Of a stretch of DNA of 34,914 bases, positions 9,926 through 18,013 are shown piece by piece. The stretch is taken from the IMG/VR virus record IMGVR_UViG_3300032242_000193, positions 1 to 34,914 of that record. The stretch is one strand, 5' to 3'. The DNA is from a virus. Made by a program: the position numbers and the translations under genes. Positions within the stretch are counted from its first letter, which is position 1, and every line of letters starts with the position of its first letter. Below the pieces are notes generated by a model, which saw only the letters and a list, made by a program, of their open reading frames with translations, ran no database searches and was not told where the DNA came from.

Positions 9926-11131
9926 TTAACCTTTACCCATTGCGTTATATAAACCCAATCCGGCAATACCTGCTGTACCGAGACCAGCTAATTGTGATAT
10001 TGAACTTGGTGGAGCTTGATAACTTTGTGTAGAAGTCGTTTGAATTGGGGTACCACGAATTAAAGCCATCATAGATGAAAGTTGTTGCATTGGGAATTGT
10101 TGTCCTGTTGCATAGTTTTGAATAGCTTGATTTGTAATGTTTTGTTGTTGTTGCTGTTGTTGAGCACCAAATTGGTTTTGTAATCCTAAGATACCTTGTT
10201 GAGCACCAAGTTGTTGTGTACCTAACTGACCTAATGTAGCACCAGCTTGTCCTGCTTGACCTAATGCACCAAGTGCTGCTTGTTGTCCTTGTAAACCAAG
10301 ACCTGCGCCGTATTGTTGAGCTTGTTGAGCCTGATTAAATGCAGTGTTGTAACCTTGACCAATTGCTTGTTGCTGAGCCATCATAGCATTACGTTGAGCT
10401 TCATTTTGAGCTAACGCACCACGAGTACCACCAAATGCACCTGAACCTGTAGCTTGTGATGCTGCTTGAGTAGATGCTATATCACCTTGACGTTGAATTT
10501 CAGCCAACTGTGGTGCTAATGATGAACTAATATAAGGGTTCATATATGCACTCATAGCCGCAGGACTTGTAGCCATTTGATTATACTGATTACCTGTATC
10601 AGCAAGACTACCTACCATACCTAGTGAACCTAAACCACTAGCACCCGCAAGTCTAGAACCTGCTTCATATTGTCCTGGTGTTGTTAATCCACTAGCACCT
10701 GCAAATGAAGATGATTGTAGTGGACTAAATCCAGCAACATATTGTGATGGGTCTGTACTATATGGTTGATATGGTTTGATGCCAGTGATGTTTCCAGAAG
10801 AATCCGTGTTATATACTTGTTGCGCTGCAGCGCCCAATGTTGATTGGGTAATAGGCATTAACTCTGGTGGAATACTATTTTGATAAACAGTCGATTGTGT
10901 AGGACCTGAACTACCGCCACCGCTACCACCACCACCCATAAATTCTTTTAATCCTGTTTTTTTATTAATAGTGCCGGAACCACCCATAGATAATAATACT
11001 TTTGCTTCTTCTGCATTAACATGCGCAAGCTCCGTATCACCATCATCACCCATAGCAGCGATGTCTTTATAGAGTAAGTTTAATAACCAAATTTTAAATT
11101 CGGTTGGTAGTATAAATAATAAGTATTTCAT
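9926..11131 (-). CDS. Probable internal virion protein, Gln/Gly/Ala-rich
   Basis: This is a 401-residue protein. The start at 11131 forms an ATGA overlap with the upstream gene. An alternative start at Met27 (MGDDGDTELAHV) would remove a hydrophobic N-terminal stretch (ILPTEFKIWLLNLLY) that may be a membrane-seeking helix. DTELAHVNAEEAKVLLSMGG followed by a poly-Gly/Ser linker resembles the N-terminus of many uncharacterised phage core proteins. The centre (about 190-350) is a long low-complexity Ala/Gln/Gly helix-forming region with a run of seven Gln. The C-terminus ends in a Gly/Ala/Leu hydrophobic stretch (LGTAGIAGLGLYNAM). Small-residue-rich helices with hydrophobic ends suit a pore-forming ejection protein such as T7 gp14. 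This is inferred from composition and order, not from a family match. Confidence 0.55.
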   Translation of the reverse strand: MKYLLFILPTEFKIWLLNLLYKDIAAMGDDGDTELAHVNAEEAKVLLSMGGSGTINKKTGLKEFMGGGGSGGGSSGPTQSTVYQNSIPPELMPITQSTLGAAAQQVYNTDSSGNITGIKPYQPYSTDPSQYVAGFSPLQSSSFAGASGLTTPGQYEAGSRLAGASGLGSLGMVGSLADTGNQYNQMATSPAAMSAYMNPYISSSLAPQLAEIQRQGDIASTQAASQATGSGAFGGTRGALAQNEAQRNAMMAQQQAIGQGYNTAFNQAQQAQQYGAGLGLQGQQAALGALGQAGQAGATLGQLGTQQLGAQQGILGLQNQFGAQQQQQQQNITNQAIQNYATGQQFPMQQLSSMMALIRGTPIQTTSTQSYQAPPSSISQLAGLGTAGIAGLGLYNAMGKG

Positions 11132-11538
11132 ATCTCGAGTTCCATTAAGGTTGATATTGCTTTAGCGCCAAATTTACTATTCCATAATCTAACAATAGCT
11201 GGTCTACCCATGCCTTGTATTTTTGTAGCACCCCTGCTTTTAAGTATGTCACAGAGCTCTTTAAATACTTGTTGATTTGCAATCAATCGTCCACCTACTG
11301 TTGTAATAAAACCTACTCTTGAATTTGGATAGTTAATAAATGTTGCTGTTGCTGAACCATGAATCTCATTATTATCATCTACCATTACTATCAAGAGCCA
11401 CTGCCCCATACAAACTAATAACTTAGCTTGTTCAATCGTATAATCACCATGACCGTGTGCTAGTGCTGAAGCTACGAATTTTTCTACTCTCGGCCATGTT
11501 TGAGTAGCGTATTCGAGGGGTACGTATTGTGCTTTCAT
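11128..11538 (-). CDS. Small GNAT-like virion-associated protein (T7 gp13-like position)
   Basis: This 136-residue protein has predicted alternating helix/strand order: an N-terminal helix (VEKFVASALAHG), strands WLLIVMVDD and HGSATATFINY, a segment VGFITTVGGR, helix QQVFKELCDILKSRGATKIQG, then RLWNSKFGAKAI. That order is compatible with a degenerate GCN5-acetyltransferase fold. No clear acetyl-CoA Q/RxxGxG/A loop is visible, so enzymatic activity is doubtful. It overlaps the next gene by ATGA. T7 gene 13, also about 138 residues, sits in the same place before the ejection proteins. The likely role is assembly of the internal core or tail; this is inference from context. Confidence 0.5.
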   Translation of the reverse strand: MKAQYVPLEYATQTWPRVEKFVASALAHGHGDYTIEQAKLLVCMGQWLLIVMVDDNNEIHGSATATFINYPNSRVGFITTVGGRLIANQQVFKELCDILKSRGATKIQGMGRPAIVRLWNSKFGAKAISTLMELEI

Positions 11539-11541
11539 ATT

Positions 11542-13287
11542 TTATGCCGGCATAAATTGTCTTGGGTTAATTTGTTTACCTTGTTTTTTAGTACCTGTGC
11601 GTGCTTGACGAACTTTATTCATCATAGCATATAATTGTTTAGCACCAGCATCTGTTGAACCATTACCTAAATGAGATACCACATCAGCGGGTACAACAAA
11701 TTCACCTTCGGCTAATTGTGCTGGACGTTTATTAGCAATCATGCCGGGAATAGAATCTGACATGCCATCACCTGGACCACGCAACATACGACCACCATCA
11801 GAGTATGTACCTAAATCAGAAATACCACCTGATGACATTTTTTTGTATGGTGCCGCTAAATCCGGATTAGACATTGCTAAAAGATTTGCAGAATCTTGTA
11901 GTGAATATGTAGGTACACCTACAGTTGATGCTTGTGTAGGGGCTTGTGGTACGTCAGCATAAGTGGGTTGATATACTCTTGGTGTAACTGATGACGCTTG
12001 ATAGTCAGGAGATATGTTTGAACCTGGACTTGAACTTGATAATGATGCGCCTATGTAGTTACGGTTGTCAGCAGGTGAAAGTAATCCAAATGGCCCAAAG
12101 CCTGCAAAAGCTGAAAAAGGATTATTTGAATCACGCCCTACTGTGTAATATTGACCTTTATCTGCATCATAATAAACTTGACCTCCTATATCCCCACCAC
12201 TTGCAAAACTAACTGGACCACCTGACGCCATATGTGCTGTAGCTTCACCTGTTAATGGATTTGTTTTTGGTTCATAACTTGCCATAGTTTGTTGTGCACT
12301 TGTTGGCATTTGAGTTGGTGATGCATAGAATGAACGTGACTGTTGACTCATAGGATACATGTCACCATGCATAAAATCTACATTAACGTTATCTGATATC
12401 ATTTTACCGCCATCAGCTAATTGAGCTATACCGCCTTCAGCAAACCTTGGGTATACAGCTGCTGGATTATTTAATGGTTGATAGTTAGAAGCTAAATTAT
12501 ATTTACCTGTTAATGCACCAGTAGCTTGTGCTGGCACAGGAGCCATATTTGGTTTTGCATTAAGCGTTTTATATGCAGCTAATGCACCAAGACCTAAAAG
12601 CGGAGTTTTATATTTTTCAAAAAAGCTTTGTGGTCCACCTAAATTTGCAACTTGCGCGCCACTATATACTTTTCCATTTAAAGCATAATTACCATTAGCA
12701 AGTGGTCCATCAGCTTGAGTAGTAAGTCCTACAGGTTTTAAATTATTTTCTTGAATTAACTTAGAATAGTCTGTTGGTTGTGGAGCTACTGGTGGTTTAA
12801 CAGGAGGCGTATCAGATGTTGGTGGTGTACCCGGTATTGATGGCGTATTTGCAAGTGATTGCCCAGCATTTACTGCAGCTTGATTTTGTGCTGCTTGAAG
12901 CATACTAGGGTCTATTCCAGAGGCAGCTAAATTTGCTATACCAGACGTACCAACCGTTCCAGTACCAACGCCACCAAATGCAGGTGATGTGGCAGATATA
13001 GCTTCAGTAGTACCAAACGGAGACGTAGCAATAGATTGTGCAGGATTATATGCTTGCGCCCCCGCCGAAAGTGTTGACGATATACCTGCATCGGATGCAG
13101 GAGCTAACCCTGTGCCATTAAATAGTGTAGAAAAGTCAGGCATAAACCCTTTAATACCACCACCGATACCACCTGTGAGAGCACCCGTTAAAAAGTTACC
13201 ACCAGTAAGTGCGGATATACCACCACCAACGAGAGCACCCGTTGCTACATTCGCCAGTAGGGTTTCGCCTATACCAAAATCTGCCAT
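11542..13287 (-). CDS. Virion structural protein with glycine hinge motifs and conserved GEFVVPADVVSHLG C-terminus
   Basis: This is a 581-residue protein. AGGAG is six bases before ATG, after a 58-base gap that may hold a promoter. The N-terminus is Gly/Ala-rich with a possible hydrophobic hairpin (ALVGGGISALTGG...). The middle is Pro/Ala/Thr-rich and probably disordered. Gly-Gly turn motifs recur: FAEGGIAQLADGGKM (about 282-296), ASGGPVSFASGGD (about 354-366), and SSGGISDLGTYSDGGRM (about 485-501). The C-terminal block (DGMSDSIPGMI..., LAEGEFVVPADVVSHLGNGS, then a basic RQARTGTKKQGK tail) is a recurrent end of uncharacterised phage tail/core proteins. No enzyme motif is seen. Best described as a tail- or core-associated virion protein; the exact role is unknown. 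Confidence 0.6.
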   Translation of the reverse strand: MADFGIGETLLANVATGALVGGGISALTGGNFLTGALTGGIGGGIKGFMPDFSTLFNGTGLAPASDAGISSTLSAGAQAYNPAQSIATSPFGTTEAISATSPAFGGVGTGTVGTSGIANLAASGIDPSMLQAAQNQAAVNAGQSLANTPSIPGTPPTSDTPPVKPPVAPQPTDYSKLIQENNLKPVGLTTQADGPLANGNYALNGKVYSGAQVANLGGPQSFFEKYKTPLLGLGALAAYKTLNAKPNMAPVPAQATGALTGKYNLASNYQPLNNPAAVYPRFAEGGIAQLADGGKMISDNVNVDFMHGDMYPMSQQSRSFYASPTQMPTSAQQTMASYEPKTNPLTGEATAHMASGGPVSFASGGDIGGQVYYDADKGQYYTVGRDSNNPFSAFAGFGPFGLLSPADNRNYIGASLSSSSPGSNISPDYQASSVTPRVYQPTYADVPQAPTQASTVGVPTYSLQDSANLLAMSNPDLAAPYKKMSSGGISDLGTYSDGGRMLRGPGDGMSDSIPGMIANKRPAQLAEGEFVVPADVVSHLGNGSTDAGAKQLYAMMNKVRQARTGTKKQGKQINPRQFMPA

Positions 13288-13313
13288 ATCTTACTCCTAT
13301 AACATATTATCCA

Positions 13314-13342
13314 ATAATACCATTAATATAACGCAGATACAA
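13314..13342 (-). promoter_or_regulatory. Candidate sigma70-type promoter before the core-protein genes
   Basis: In the 58-base gap before the 581-residue gene the minus strand reads TTGTAT, a 17-base spacer, then TATTAT. The -10 matches five of six consensus bases and the -35 three of six. This is one of the two longest gaps in the late operon. In AT-rich DNA such a match can arise by chance, so this is only a candidate for an internal promoter boosting core/ejection protein genes. Confidence 0.3.
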
Positions 13343-13345
13343 TTA

Positions 13346-13639
13346 CTAAACAGTTGTTCCGCTTGAATTTACCCAGTGCTTTCCATTCCACCAAATTGGT
13401 ATTCCTAATGTAGTATCAAAATAATATTGTCCTACACTTACATTATCTACTGGGCGCCCTGTTGTTACACCTGAACTAGGTAAATTAATACCTTGTGTAA
13501 AATTATCTAACTGTGCAAAATAAAGACGTAGGGCATTACTAAACTGGTCTTGATACTGTTGTGTATATTCAACAGGTGCAATCAGTAAGTTAGGTGACTT
13601 AGGCGGACGAAGCGTAAAAGTTTTTAAAGGAGTTACCAT
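13346..13639 (-). CDS. Small virion-associated protein of unknown function
   Basis: This is a 97-residue protein whose start is coupled to the tail hub gene by a TAATG overlap. It has an N-terminal part with Pro/aromatic residues, a central helix (QYQDQFSNALRLYFAQLDNF) and a C-terminal beta-type motif (VGQYYFDTTLGIPIWWNGKHWVNSSG). The WWNGKHWV pattern resembles the short aromatic repeats used in phage fibre and tail attachment regions. It may be a trimeric tail accessory or an anchor for fibres. It was not recognised as a named family. Confidence 0.5.
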   Translation of the reverse strand: MVTPLKTFTLRPPKSPNLLIAPVEYTQQYQDQFSNALRLYFAQLDNFTQGINLPSSGVTTGRPVDNVSVGQYYFDTTLGIPIWWNGKHWVNSSGTTV

Positions 13640-15756
13640 TAACGTCTACCATCAGGTCTAATATCAATGCGGGGAGAACCAAGCTGCCAGGCTACCCCCA
13701 ACCCAGTTGACTCGATTCTAAACGCCATTTGACGCCCCCGCAACCTAGTATACACCTGTCCTGTAAATTCTTGAACAGTATATTGAGGTGTAGTTGTATA
13801 ATTTTGTGCACTAATAACTTGTGGATTATCGGCGGTACCATAAGGAGTACCTGAGTTTTGACGAGGTTTAACTGTCATTGTAACACTTGGATTATTAGTG
13901 ACTGAACCATTAAAATTGACATCAGGCAAGATACGCCATACAAAACCAAAATTGTGCCCATCACCAATATCGAAATCAGAAGATTGTACATAGGAATCAA
14001 TCGGTGCCGCAGCACTTGTAGATAAATCATCACATCCATTTTCATGATATAAAAGCCTTCCATTGTAATCAGCAGCAACAGGATATTGTACTGAACCAGT
14101 TTGAAACCACGCTGTACGAGCCATTGAGCCATAATACCAAACACGGTCTAGGTAATTATAAATAATATATTTATCAACAGAAGTACCACTACTAGATTGA
14201 CTTACATAGAACCACCATACTTCGTTGAACGCTTCATTAGCACCTGCAAACACTTGATAGGCTTGGTCTTGGTTAATATCGGCAAAGATATATTGACGTA
14301 ATGCACAAGGTAAAACTTCAACACGACCAGAGTACATATAGAATCGGTCTCGTCCCATCCAGTAAGTCACGTTGTTAATTGTAATCATTGAGTTTGGAGA
14401 CATCACAGAGATGTTATCCATTAATATTTGGAAGCCCCATACATAGGGTGCACCAAGATATTGCATAGAATAAAGACATGCATCTGTCCATACAAGAATT
14501 TCTTGTCGTGTAGCACGCGCACCCATAATGTAAGAACCATTAGTAAGTAAGAACTCACCTGATTGATTAGTAATAGAGGGCACCCATTGATATGGATTAG
14601 CTTGGTCAGACCAACGTACTGTCATTGGATTAAATGTAGTTGCACTATTATTTGGTGAATATGGATTAGAACCAAATGCAATCACAAATTCTTGAATTGC
14701 TGAAGTAACTACTTGATAAGTAGAACTAGGTACAAATGCACCTGCGTAAGAATATGAATAAGTACCAGAACTTACACCACTTGTAGTGGTTGTAATCGGC
14801 ACTGTAGTTGAACCTGTTAAATAAGTAGAAGCTACCTGCGTATTAGCAGGTAGGTTAGTTCCAGTAATATACATATAAGGATATATATTATTTGCAGCTG
14901 TTGCTGATACTGTAATACTTGTAACCCCACTACCAAAAGTAGAAGCATCTGTAAGTGCTGTGGCTGCATTAGCTAAAGAACTTAAATACTGTGCACGTGT
15001 AGATACACCCGTTGAATCTTTCCAATAAAATATCGGACCACCACGAGGTGCAATGACTAAGTCAGCACCAAAGTTATCGTTAGACCAAAGACGTAACTGC
15101 TGACCAATACCTGACGAATATGCTGAACCCCATGTACCACGAGACCACGGACCTGCGCCCCAACCTGTACCAGTAGAAAATACATTTAATCCTGTCGGAT
15201 ATTCATACTGTAGTGTAACGGTACCACCTGTACCTGTACCTGTACCTGATGCAGCTGTAGCAAAAGTCACTGTGAAAGTGGTCGAACTCGGCACAGTTAT
15301 AACCTGATAATCACCACCCGTAAATAACACCCCATTTACAGCAACAGTTGAAGTAATAAGTACATAATCACCTACACTCGGACTATATCCGGCATCAGTA
15401 ATAGTAACAGTTGTCGTGCCATTAGTAGAGATAGTTCCTGCAACACCTGTTAATGTGCTTGTACGTACAATAGGTGTAATATCATTATAGACACCACCAA
15501 AATAAATATAGTATTTAGAACTTGTACCTATACCTGTATAAACATTACCTGTACCTGCATCGGCATCAGCCCATATCCATAAAGAACGTGCAGTACCTAA
15601 AAATTGATTTGCAGATACTTGCGTCCAACCACCAATTTTTTCAGGAAACCCTGAACGAAACCGAATCTTATCGCCATCATACCAACCACCTTCATTGGAA
15701 TAATCAGTACCTTCACGGTTTAAACCTGGTCTAAATTGTAGTTTTTGTAATGGCAT
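13639..15756 (-). CDS. Tail hub / packaged-DNA stabilisation protein (P22 gp10-like)
   Basis: This is a 705-residue, mostly beta protein. The N-terminus (LQFRPGLNREGTDYSNEGGWYDGDKIRFR) and the end (RGRQMAFRIESTGLGVAWQLGSPRIDIRPDGRR) are typical of the large tail protein of many P22- or T7-like environmental phages, often annotated as tail hub, tail tubular B-like or gp10-like stabilisation protein. The body contains repeated WSxxxxPYxW-like aromatic segments, as expected for a beta-propeller-like tail nozzle. Ser/Thr/Gly-rich insertions (about 95-165 and 255-330) look like added Ig-like surface domains. The next base but one is the endolysin stop, and the 97-residue gene follows by TAATG. It probably forms the short tail tube that binds the receptor fibres and closes the DNA channel. 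Confidence 0.65.
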   Translation of the reverse strand: MPLQKLQFRPGLNREGTDYSNEGGWYDGDKIRFRSGFPEKIGGWTQVSANQFLGTARSLWIWADADAGTGNVYTGIGTSSKYYIYFGGVYNDITPIVRTSTLTGVAGTISTNGTTTVTITDAGYSPSVGDYVLITSTVAVNGVLFTGGDYQVITVPSSTTFTVTFATAASGTGTGTGGTVTLQYEYPTGLNVFSTGTGWGAGPWSRGTWGSAYSSGIGQQLRLWSNDNFGADLVIAPRGGPIFYWKDSTGVSTRAQYLSSLANAATALTDASTFGSGVTSITVSATAANNIYPYMYITGTNLPANTQVASTYLTGSTTVPITTTTSGVSSGTYSYSYAGAFVPSSTYQVVTSAIQEFVIAFGSNPYSPNNSATTFNPMTVRWSDQANPYQWVPSITNQSGEFLLTNGSYIMGARATRQEILVWTDACLYSMQYLGAPYVWGFQILMDNISVMSPNSMITINNVTYWMGRDRFYMYSGRVEVLPCALRQYIFADINQDQAYQVFAGANEAFNEVWWFYVSQSSSGTSVDKYIIYNYLDRVWYYGSMARTAWFQTGSVQYPVAADYNGRLLYHENGCDDLSTSAAAPIDSYVQSSDFDIGDGHNFGFVWRILPDVNFNGSVTNNPSVTMTVKPRQNSGTPYGTADNPQVISAQNYTTTPQYTVQEFTGQVYTRLRGRQMAFRIESTGLGVAWQLGSPRIDIRPDGRR

Positions 15757-15757
15757 A

Positions 15758-16204
15758 TTATTCTTTTATAAATAAGTCATGTTCGGCTTGTCTTCTTTTA
15801 ACAAGCCCTGGTAATGATACTCCACCTGCAAAGTGGAACTTTAATATATCGTTAGCTGCGGCACCCCATAAAGATGCGTTTATATCTTTGAGTAACGTAC
15901 TTTTTTGTAGCGTTCCCACACCCAAGTTATAACAAAAAGAACACAAAGCATCAAACTGATTTTGGGTAAGTTGCACTCTAACAAGCATATTAATTCCTGA
16001 TTCAGTACGAGTGAGGTCATTAACCAATAAATCATTTATTTCATCCTGTGTAAAATTTCTATTGTCACTTGAAGGCACTGACTTACCATCTCCAATAAGA
16101 TGGCCGTAACCCACAGTCCAGAGACCAACAGCATCACGATAAGGGTGATAACGACATCCTTCAAATCGTTTAATAAGTTCAATAGCATTTATAGACGCTT
16201 TCAT
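15758..16204 (-). CDS. Endolysin, GH24 lysozyme (muramidase)
   Basis: This is a 148-residue single-domain T4/P22-type lysozyme. The catalytic triad is present with exact family spacing: Glu15 (RFEG), Asp24 (YRDAVG) and Thr30 (WTVGYGH), the same E-x8-D-x5-T as T4 lysozyme. LTQNQFDALCSFCYNLG and the C-terminal LVKRRQAEHDLF also match the fold. It hydrolyses the N-acetylmuramic acid to N-acetylglucosamine bond of peptidoglycan at the end of infection. No signal peptide or signal-anchor is visible, so release through the adjacent holin is expected. It overlaps the holin gene by ATGA and has only a weak ribosome site, so translation is probably coupled. Confidence 0.93.
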   Translation of the reverse strand: MKASINAIELIKRFEGCRYHPYRDAVGLWTVGYGHLIGDGKSVPSSDNRNFTQDEINDLLVNDLTRTESGINMLVRVQLTQNQFDALCSFCYNLGVGTLQKSTLLKDINASLWGAAANDILKFHFAGGVSLPGLVKRRQAEHDLFIKE

Positions 16205-16587
16205 TTCTTAATATTGAGGTAGCATCGTTCACCAATTATGAAGGACATACAGGCTCCCGACATATCTAAAAATATTGATACAACAGAAACTCCAACAATA
16301 TTAGGATTAAATACCACAATACCTGTAAAAATTAAAATAGCTGAAATAATAACATATCTATAACATGCTCTTAAATCTACAATCCATTGACTTGGATTGC
16401 CTGTAGGATTGTCTAATGCTGCCATTGCTTGCATCTTTGTAGCTTCAGCTTCCATTAGCTGTATGCGCTCTGTTACATTTTGTGGTGTGCCACCAGCGCC
16501 ACCGGTTAATCTAGCAAATATGCCTCGCATTCCATCTGAAAATGCTGGAACAAGTGCTGGTAAAATTAAACTAATTAAGCTTCCCAT
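16201..16587 (-). CDS. Holin, three-TM type
   Basis: This 128-residue membrane protein lies directly before the endolysin. AGGAG is five bases before ATG. An N-terminal hydrophobic segment (SLISLILPALVPAF) is followed by a polar middle rich in Glu/Gln/Met. PSQWIVDLRACYRY leads into two strong membrane segments (VIISAILIFTGIVVF and VVSIFLDMSGACMSFII) and a short basic tail. This order matches the 3TM holin family found beside GH24 lysozymes in many phages. It would form inner-membrane lesions that release the endolysin. Position and topology support the call strongly; the family name is from memory of the pattern. Confidence 0.75.
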   Translation of the reverse strand: MGSLISLILPALVPAFSDGMRGIFARLTGGAGGTPQNVTERIQLMEAEATKMQAMAALDNPTGNPSQWIVDLRACYRYVIISAILIFTGIVVFNPNIVGVSVVSIFLDMSGACMSFIIGERCYLNIKK

Positions 16588-16595
16588 AATTTCTC

Positions 16596-17057
16596 CTATT
16601 TATTAAATATTTTTAAGTAACACATCACCCAGTCTGTCTTAATGCACATCTGAGCATCTATAATATTTATTTGACCCTTACAAATTCTTCTATGTAATTC
16701 ATTTTCTAATTTATCTTTATCATGAGCATTATTTGTACCACAATAGCTTTGAGGCCATAAATTTCTTTTATCATTGGCACCACCTAATTCTAAAGATACC
16801 AAATGGTCTACTTCGTAACCTTCTTTGCAAACACTTCTATCGTTACCTAATAGTTTATACTCAGCAAAAACTTGTTTTTTTAACAATTCAGGTACATTAC
16901 GAACAGCTGAAGTTGAAGTTGTACACAATTCTTTAACTGATACATCACGCATATAACCTGGTGTTAATTTAGAATTAGGTAATTCTGCTGAAACTCCAGT
17001 ATGTAAATTAAATATCAGTAATGTAAGTAAAGCTAATAGTATAATAAGTTTTTTCAT
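16596..17057 (-). CDS. Secreted HNH-type nuclease-like protein in the lysis cassette
   Basis: This is a 153-residue protein. Residues 1-24 are a clear signal peptide: KK, a hydrophobic core (LIILLALLTLLIF) and a VSA cleavage site before Glu25. The mature part has an HNH-like core: YEVDHLVSLELGGANDKRNLWPQ (Asp84, His85, Asn99), then DKDKLENELHRRIC (His122). Five to six cysteines suggest disulphides, consistent with export. Similar secreted HNH-like domains occur in bacteria and in phage lysis regions. Inference: a periplasmic nuclease acting on host DNA at lysis or protecting against other phages, or a former nuclease with another role. It precedes the holin by eight bases and ends in the holin ribosome site. 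The ATG has only a poor ribosome site. Confidence 0.65.
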   Translation of the reverse strand: MKKLIILLALLTLLIFNLHTGVSAELPNSKLTPGYMRDVSVKELCTTSTSAVRNVPELLKKQVFAEYKLLGNDRSVCKEGYEVDHLVSLELGGANDKRNLWPQSYCGTNNAHDKDKLENELHRRICKGQINIIDAQMCIKTDWVMCYLKIFNK

Positions 17058-17059
17058 AT

Positions 17060-17113
17060 TTATGCCGCCGGAGATAAAGTAAATTGTCCTGTTGTATTAA
17101 TTAATATAACTGA
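17060..17113 (-). pseudogene. Possible C-terminal relic of a fibre gene
   Basis: The 66-base gap before the secreted HNH gene contains a 17-codon open stretch ending in TAA, reading SVILINTTGQFTLSPAA, with a stop just upstream and no start codon. The INTTGQFTLSPAA ending looks like the end of a beta-rich fibre or assembly protein rather than random sequence. It may be what remains of a deleted module of the neighbouring fibre array. It is too short to be certain. Confidence 0.3.
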
Positions 17114-17123
17114 TTACTTTAGT

Positions 17124-17306
17124 TTAAAAATCTTTAAATATATTGTCAGATGGGTCAAACCACTTTAAATTTGATGAAAAATTATCAGGACATTCAATCC
17201 ACATATGCTCAGATATTGATTCTAATGGAATAATGTCAGAATATACGTCTGCAACACGATAACCCTGCTCTATGGGTTCATTTTTACATACTAATACATA
17301 CTTCAT
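17124..17306 (-). CDS. Small fibre-companion protein
   Basis: This is a 60-residue acidic protein following the glycine-rich fibre gene by 24 bases, with GGAGG twelve bases before ATG. Its pattern (short strand MKYVLVCKNE, then WIECPDNFSSNLKWFDPSDNIF) resembles small phage proteins that follow fibre genes and are thought to be fibre-assembly chaperones. The 57-residue product of 19993-20166 has a comparable PFDPSN motif. The role is inferred from neighbourhood. Confidence 0.55.
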   Translation of the reverse strand: MKYVLVCKNEPIEQGYRVADVYSDIIPLESISEHMWIECPDNFSSNLKWFDPSDNIFKDF

Positions 17307-17330
17307 TTTGAATATTTTCCTCCATCATTA

Positions 17331-18005
17331 TTAAGCCATTTCTATAGATACATAACCTACGCCACCATTGCCTGCATAAGAACCATGGTTAGAACCTTTT
17401 GTATAATCTGTATTGCTTCCTATAGCTCCAGCACCAACTGTAATGTTAATTGTTTGTCCTCCACGAACAGGCACTGTAGCAATACCTGTACCACCTGCTG
17501 AACCACCATAATTTGTTGGTCCATCATATTGAAAACCACCACCTCCACCAGCACTTGTACCTGCTGTAGCTGGTTTACTAAAGTCTCCACCTTGTGAAGT
17601 ACCAGATGCATAATAAGAATTACCACCTGTAGTTCCAGACTTAGCTCCACCTGTTTGGTTTAGTGTAGTAGAAATAGCACCTGATATAGATACTGTTCCA
17701 CCATTACCACTAGAATTACCACCATCACCACCATTAGTTGTAATATTAAATGTTCCATTTGTAACTGTTGTATTCCCACCAGCTGCCCCATTAGATTGAC
17801 CCCATTGACCGCCATTAAAATAAGATGTTTGACCTGCGCCACCACCACCAGAAGCAGTCACTAATATTTTACTGTTACCTGGAGGAACAGTAAATGTATA
17901 TGTACCAGCTGTGGTATATTGTTGTTTGCTAAACTTAACTTGAATATTAGATGCAAATCCAAATCCTTTAGCAGACATAGCCCCAGTCATTATATTTAAA
18001 GGCAT
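17331..18005 (-). CDS. Glycine-rich tail-fibre adhesin
   Basis: This is a 224-residue protein with AGGA six bases before ATG. An N-terminal strand region (IQVKFSKQQYTTAGTYTFTVPPG) leads into a glycine-dominated body with repeated GG, NGG and GGGG segments. It ends with TINITVGAGAIG and GGVGYVSIEMA. This composition matches glycine-rich phage tip adhesins that fold as packed polyglycine-II helices with exposed variable loops, as shown for the Salmonella phage S16 adhesin. A second, longer glycine-rich gene lies at 22548-23510. Inference: a host-receptor binding tip. No catalytic motif is seen. Confidence 0.65.
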   Translation of the reverse strand: MPLNIMTGAMSAKGFGFASNIQVKFSKQQYTTAGTYTFTVPPGNSKILVTASGGGGAGQTSYFNGGQWGQSNGAAGGNTTVTNGTFNITTNGGDGGNSSGNGGTVSISGAISTTLNQTGGAKSGTTGGNSYYASGTSQGGDFSKPATAGTSAGGGGGFQYDGPTNYGGSAGGTGIATVPVRGGQTINITVGAGAIGSNTDYTKGSNHGSYAGNGGVGYVSIEMA

Positions 18006-18013
18006 TTAAAATC

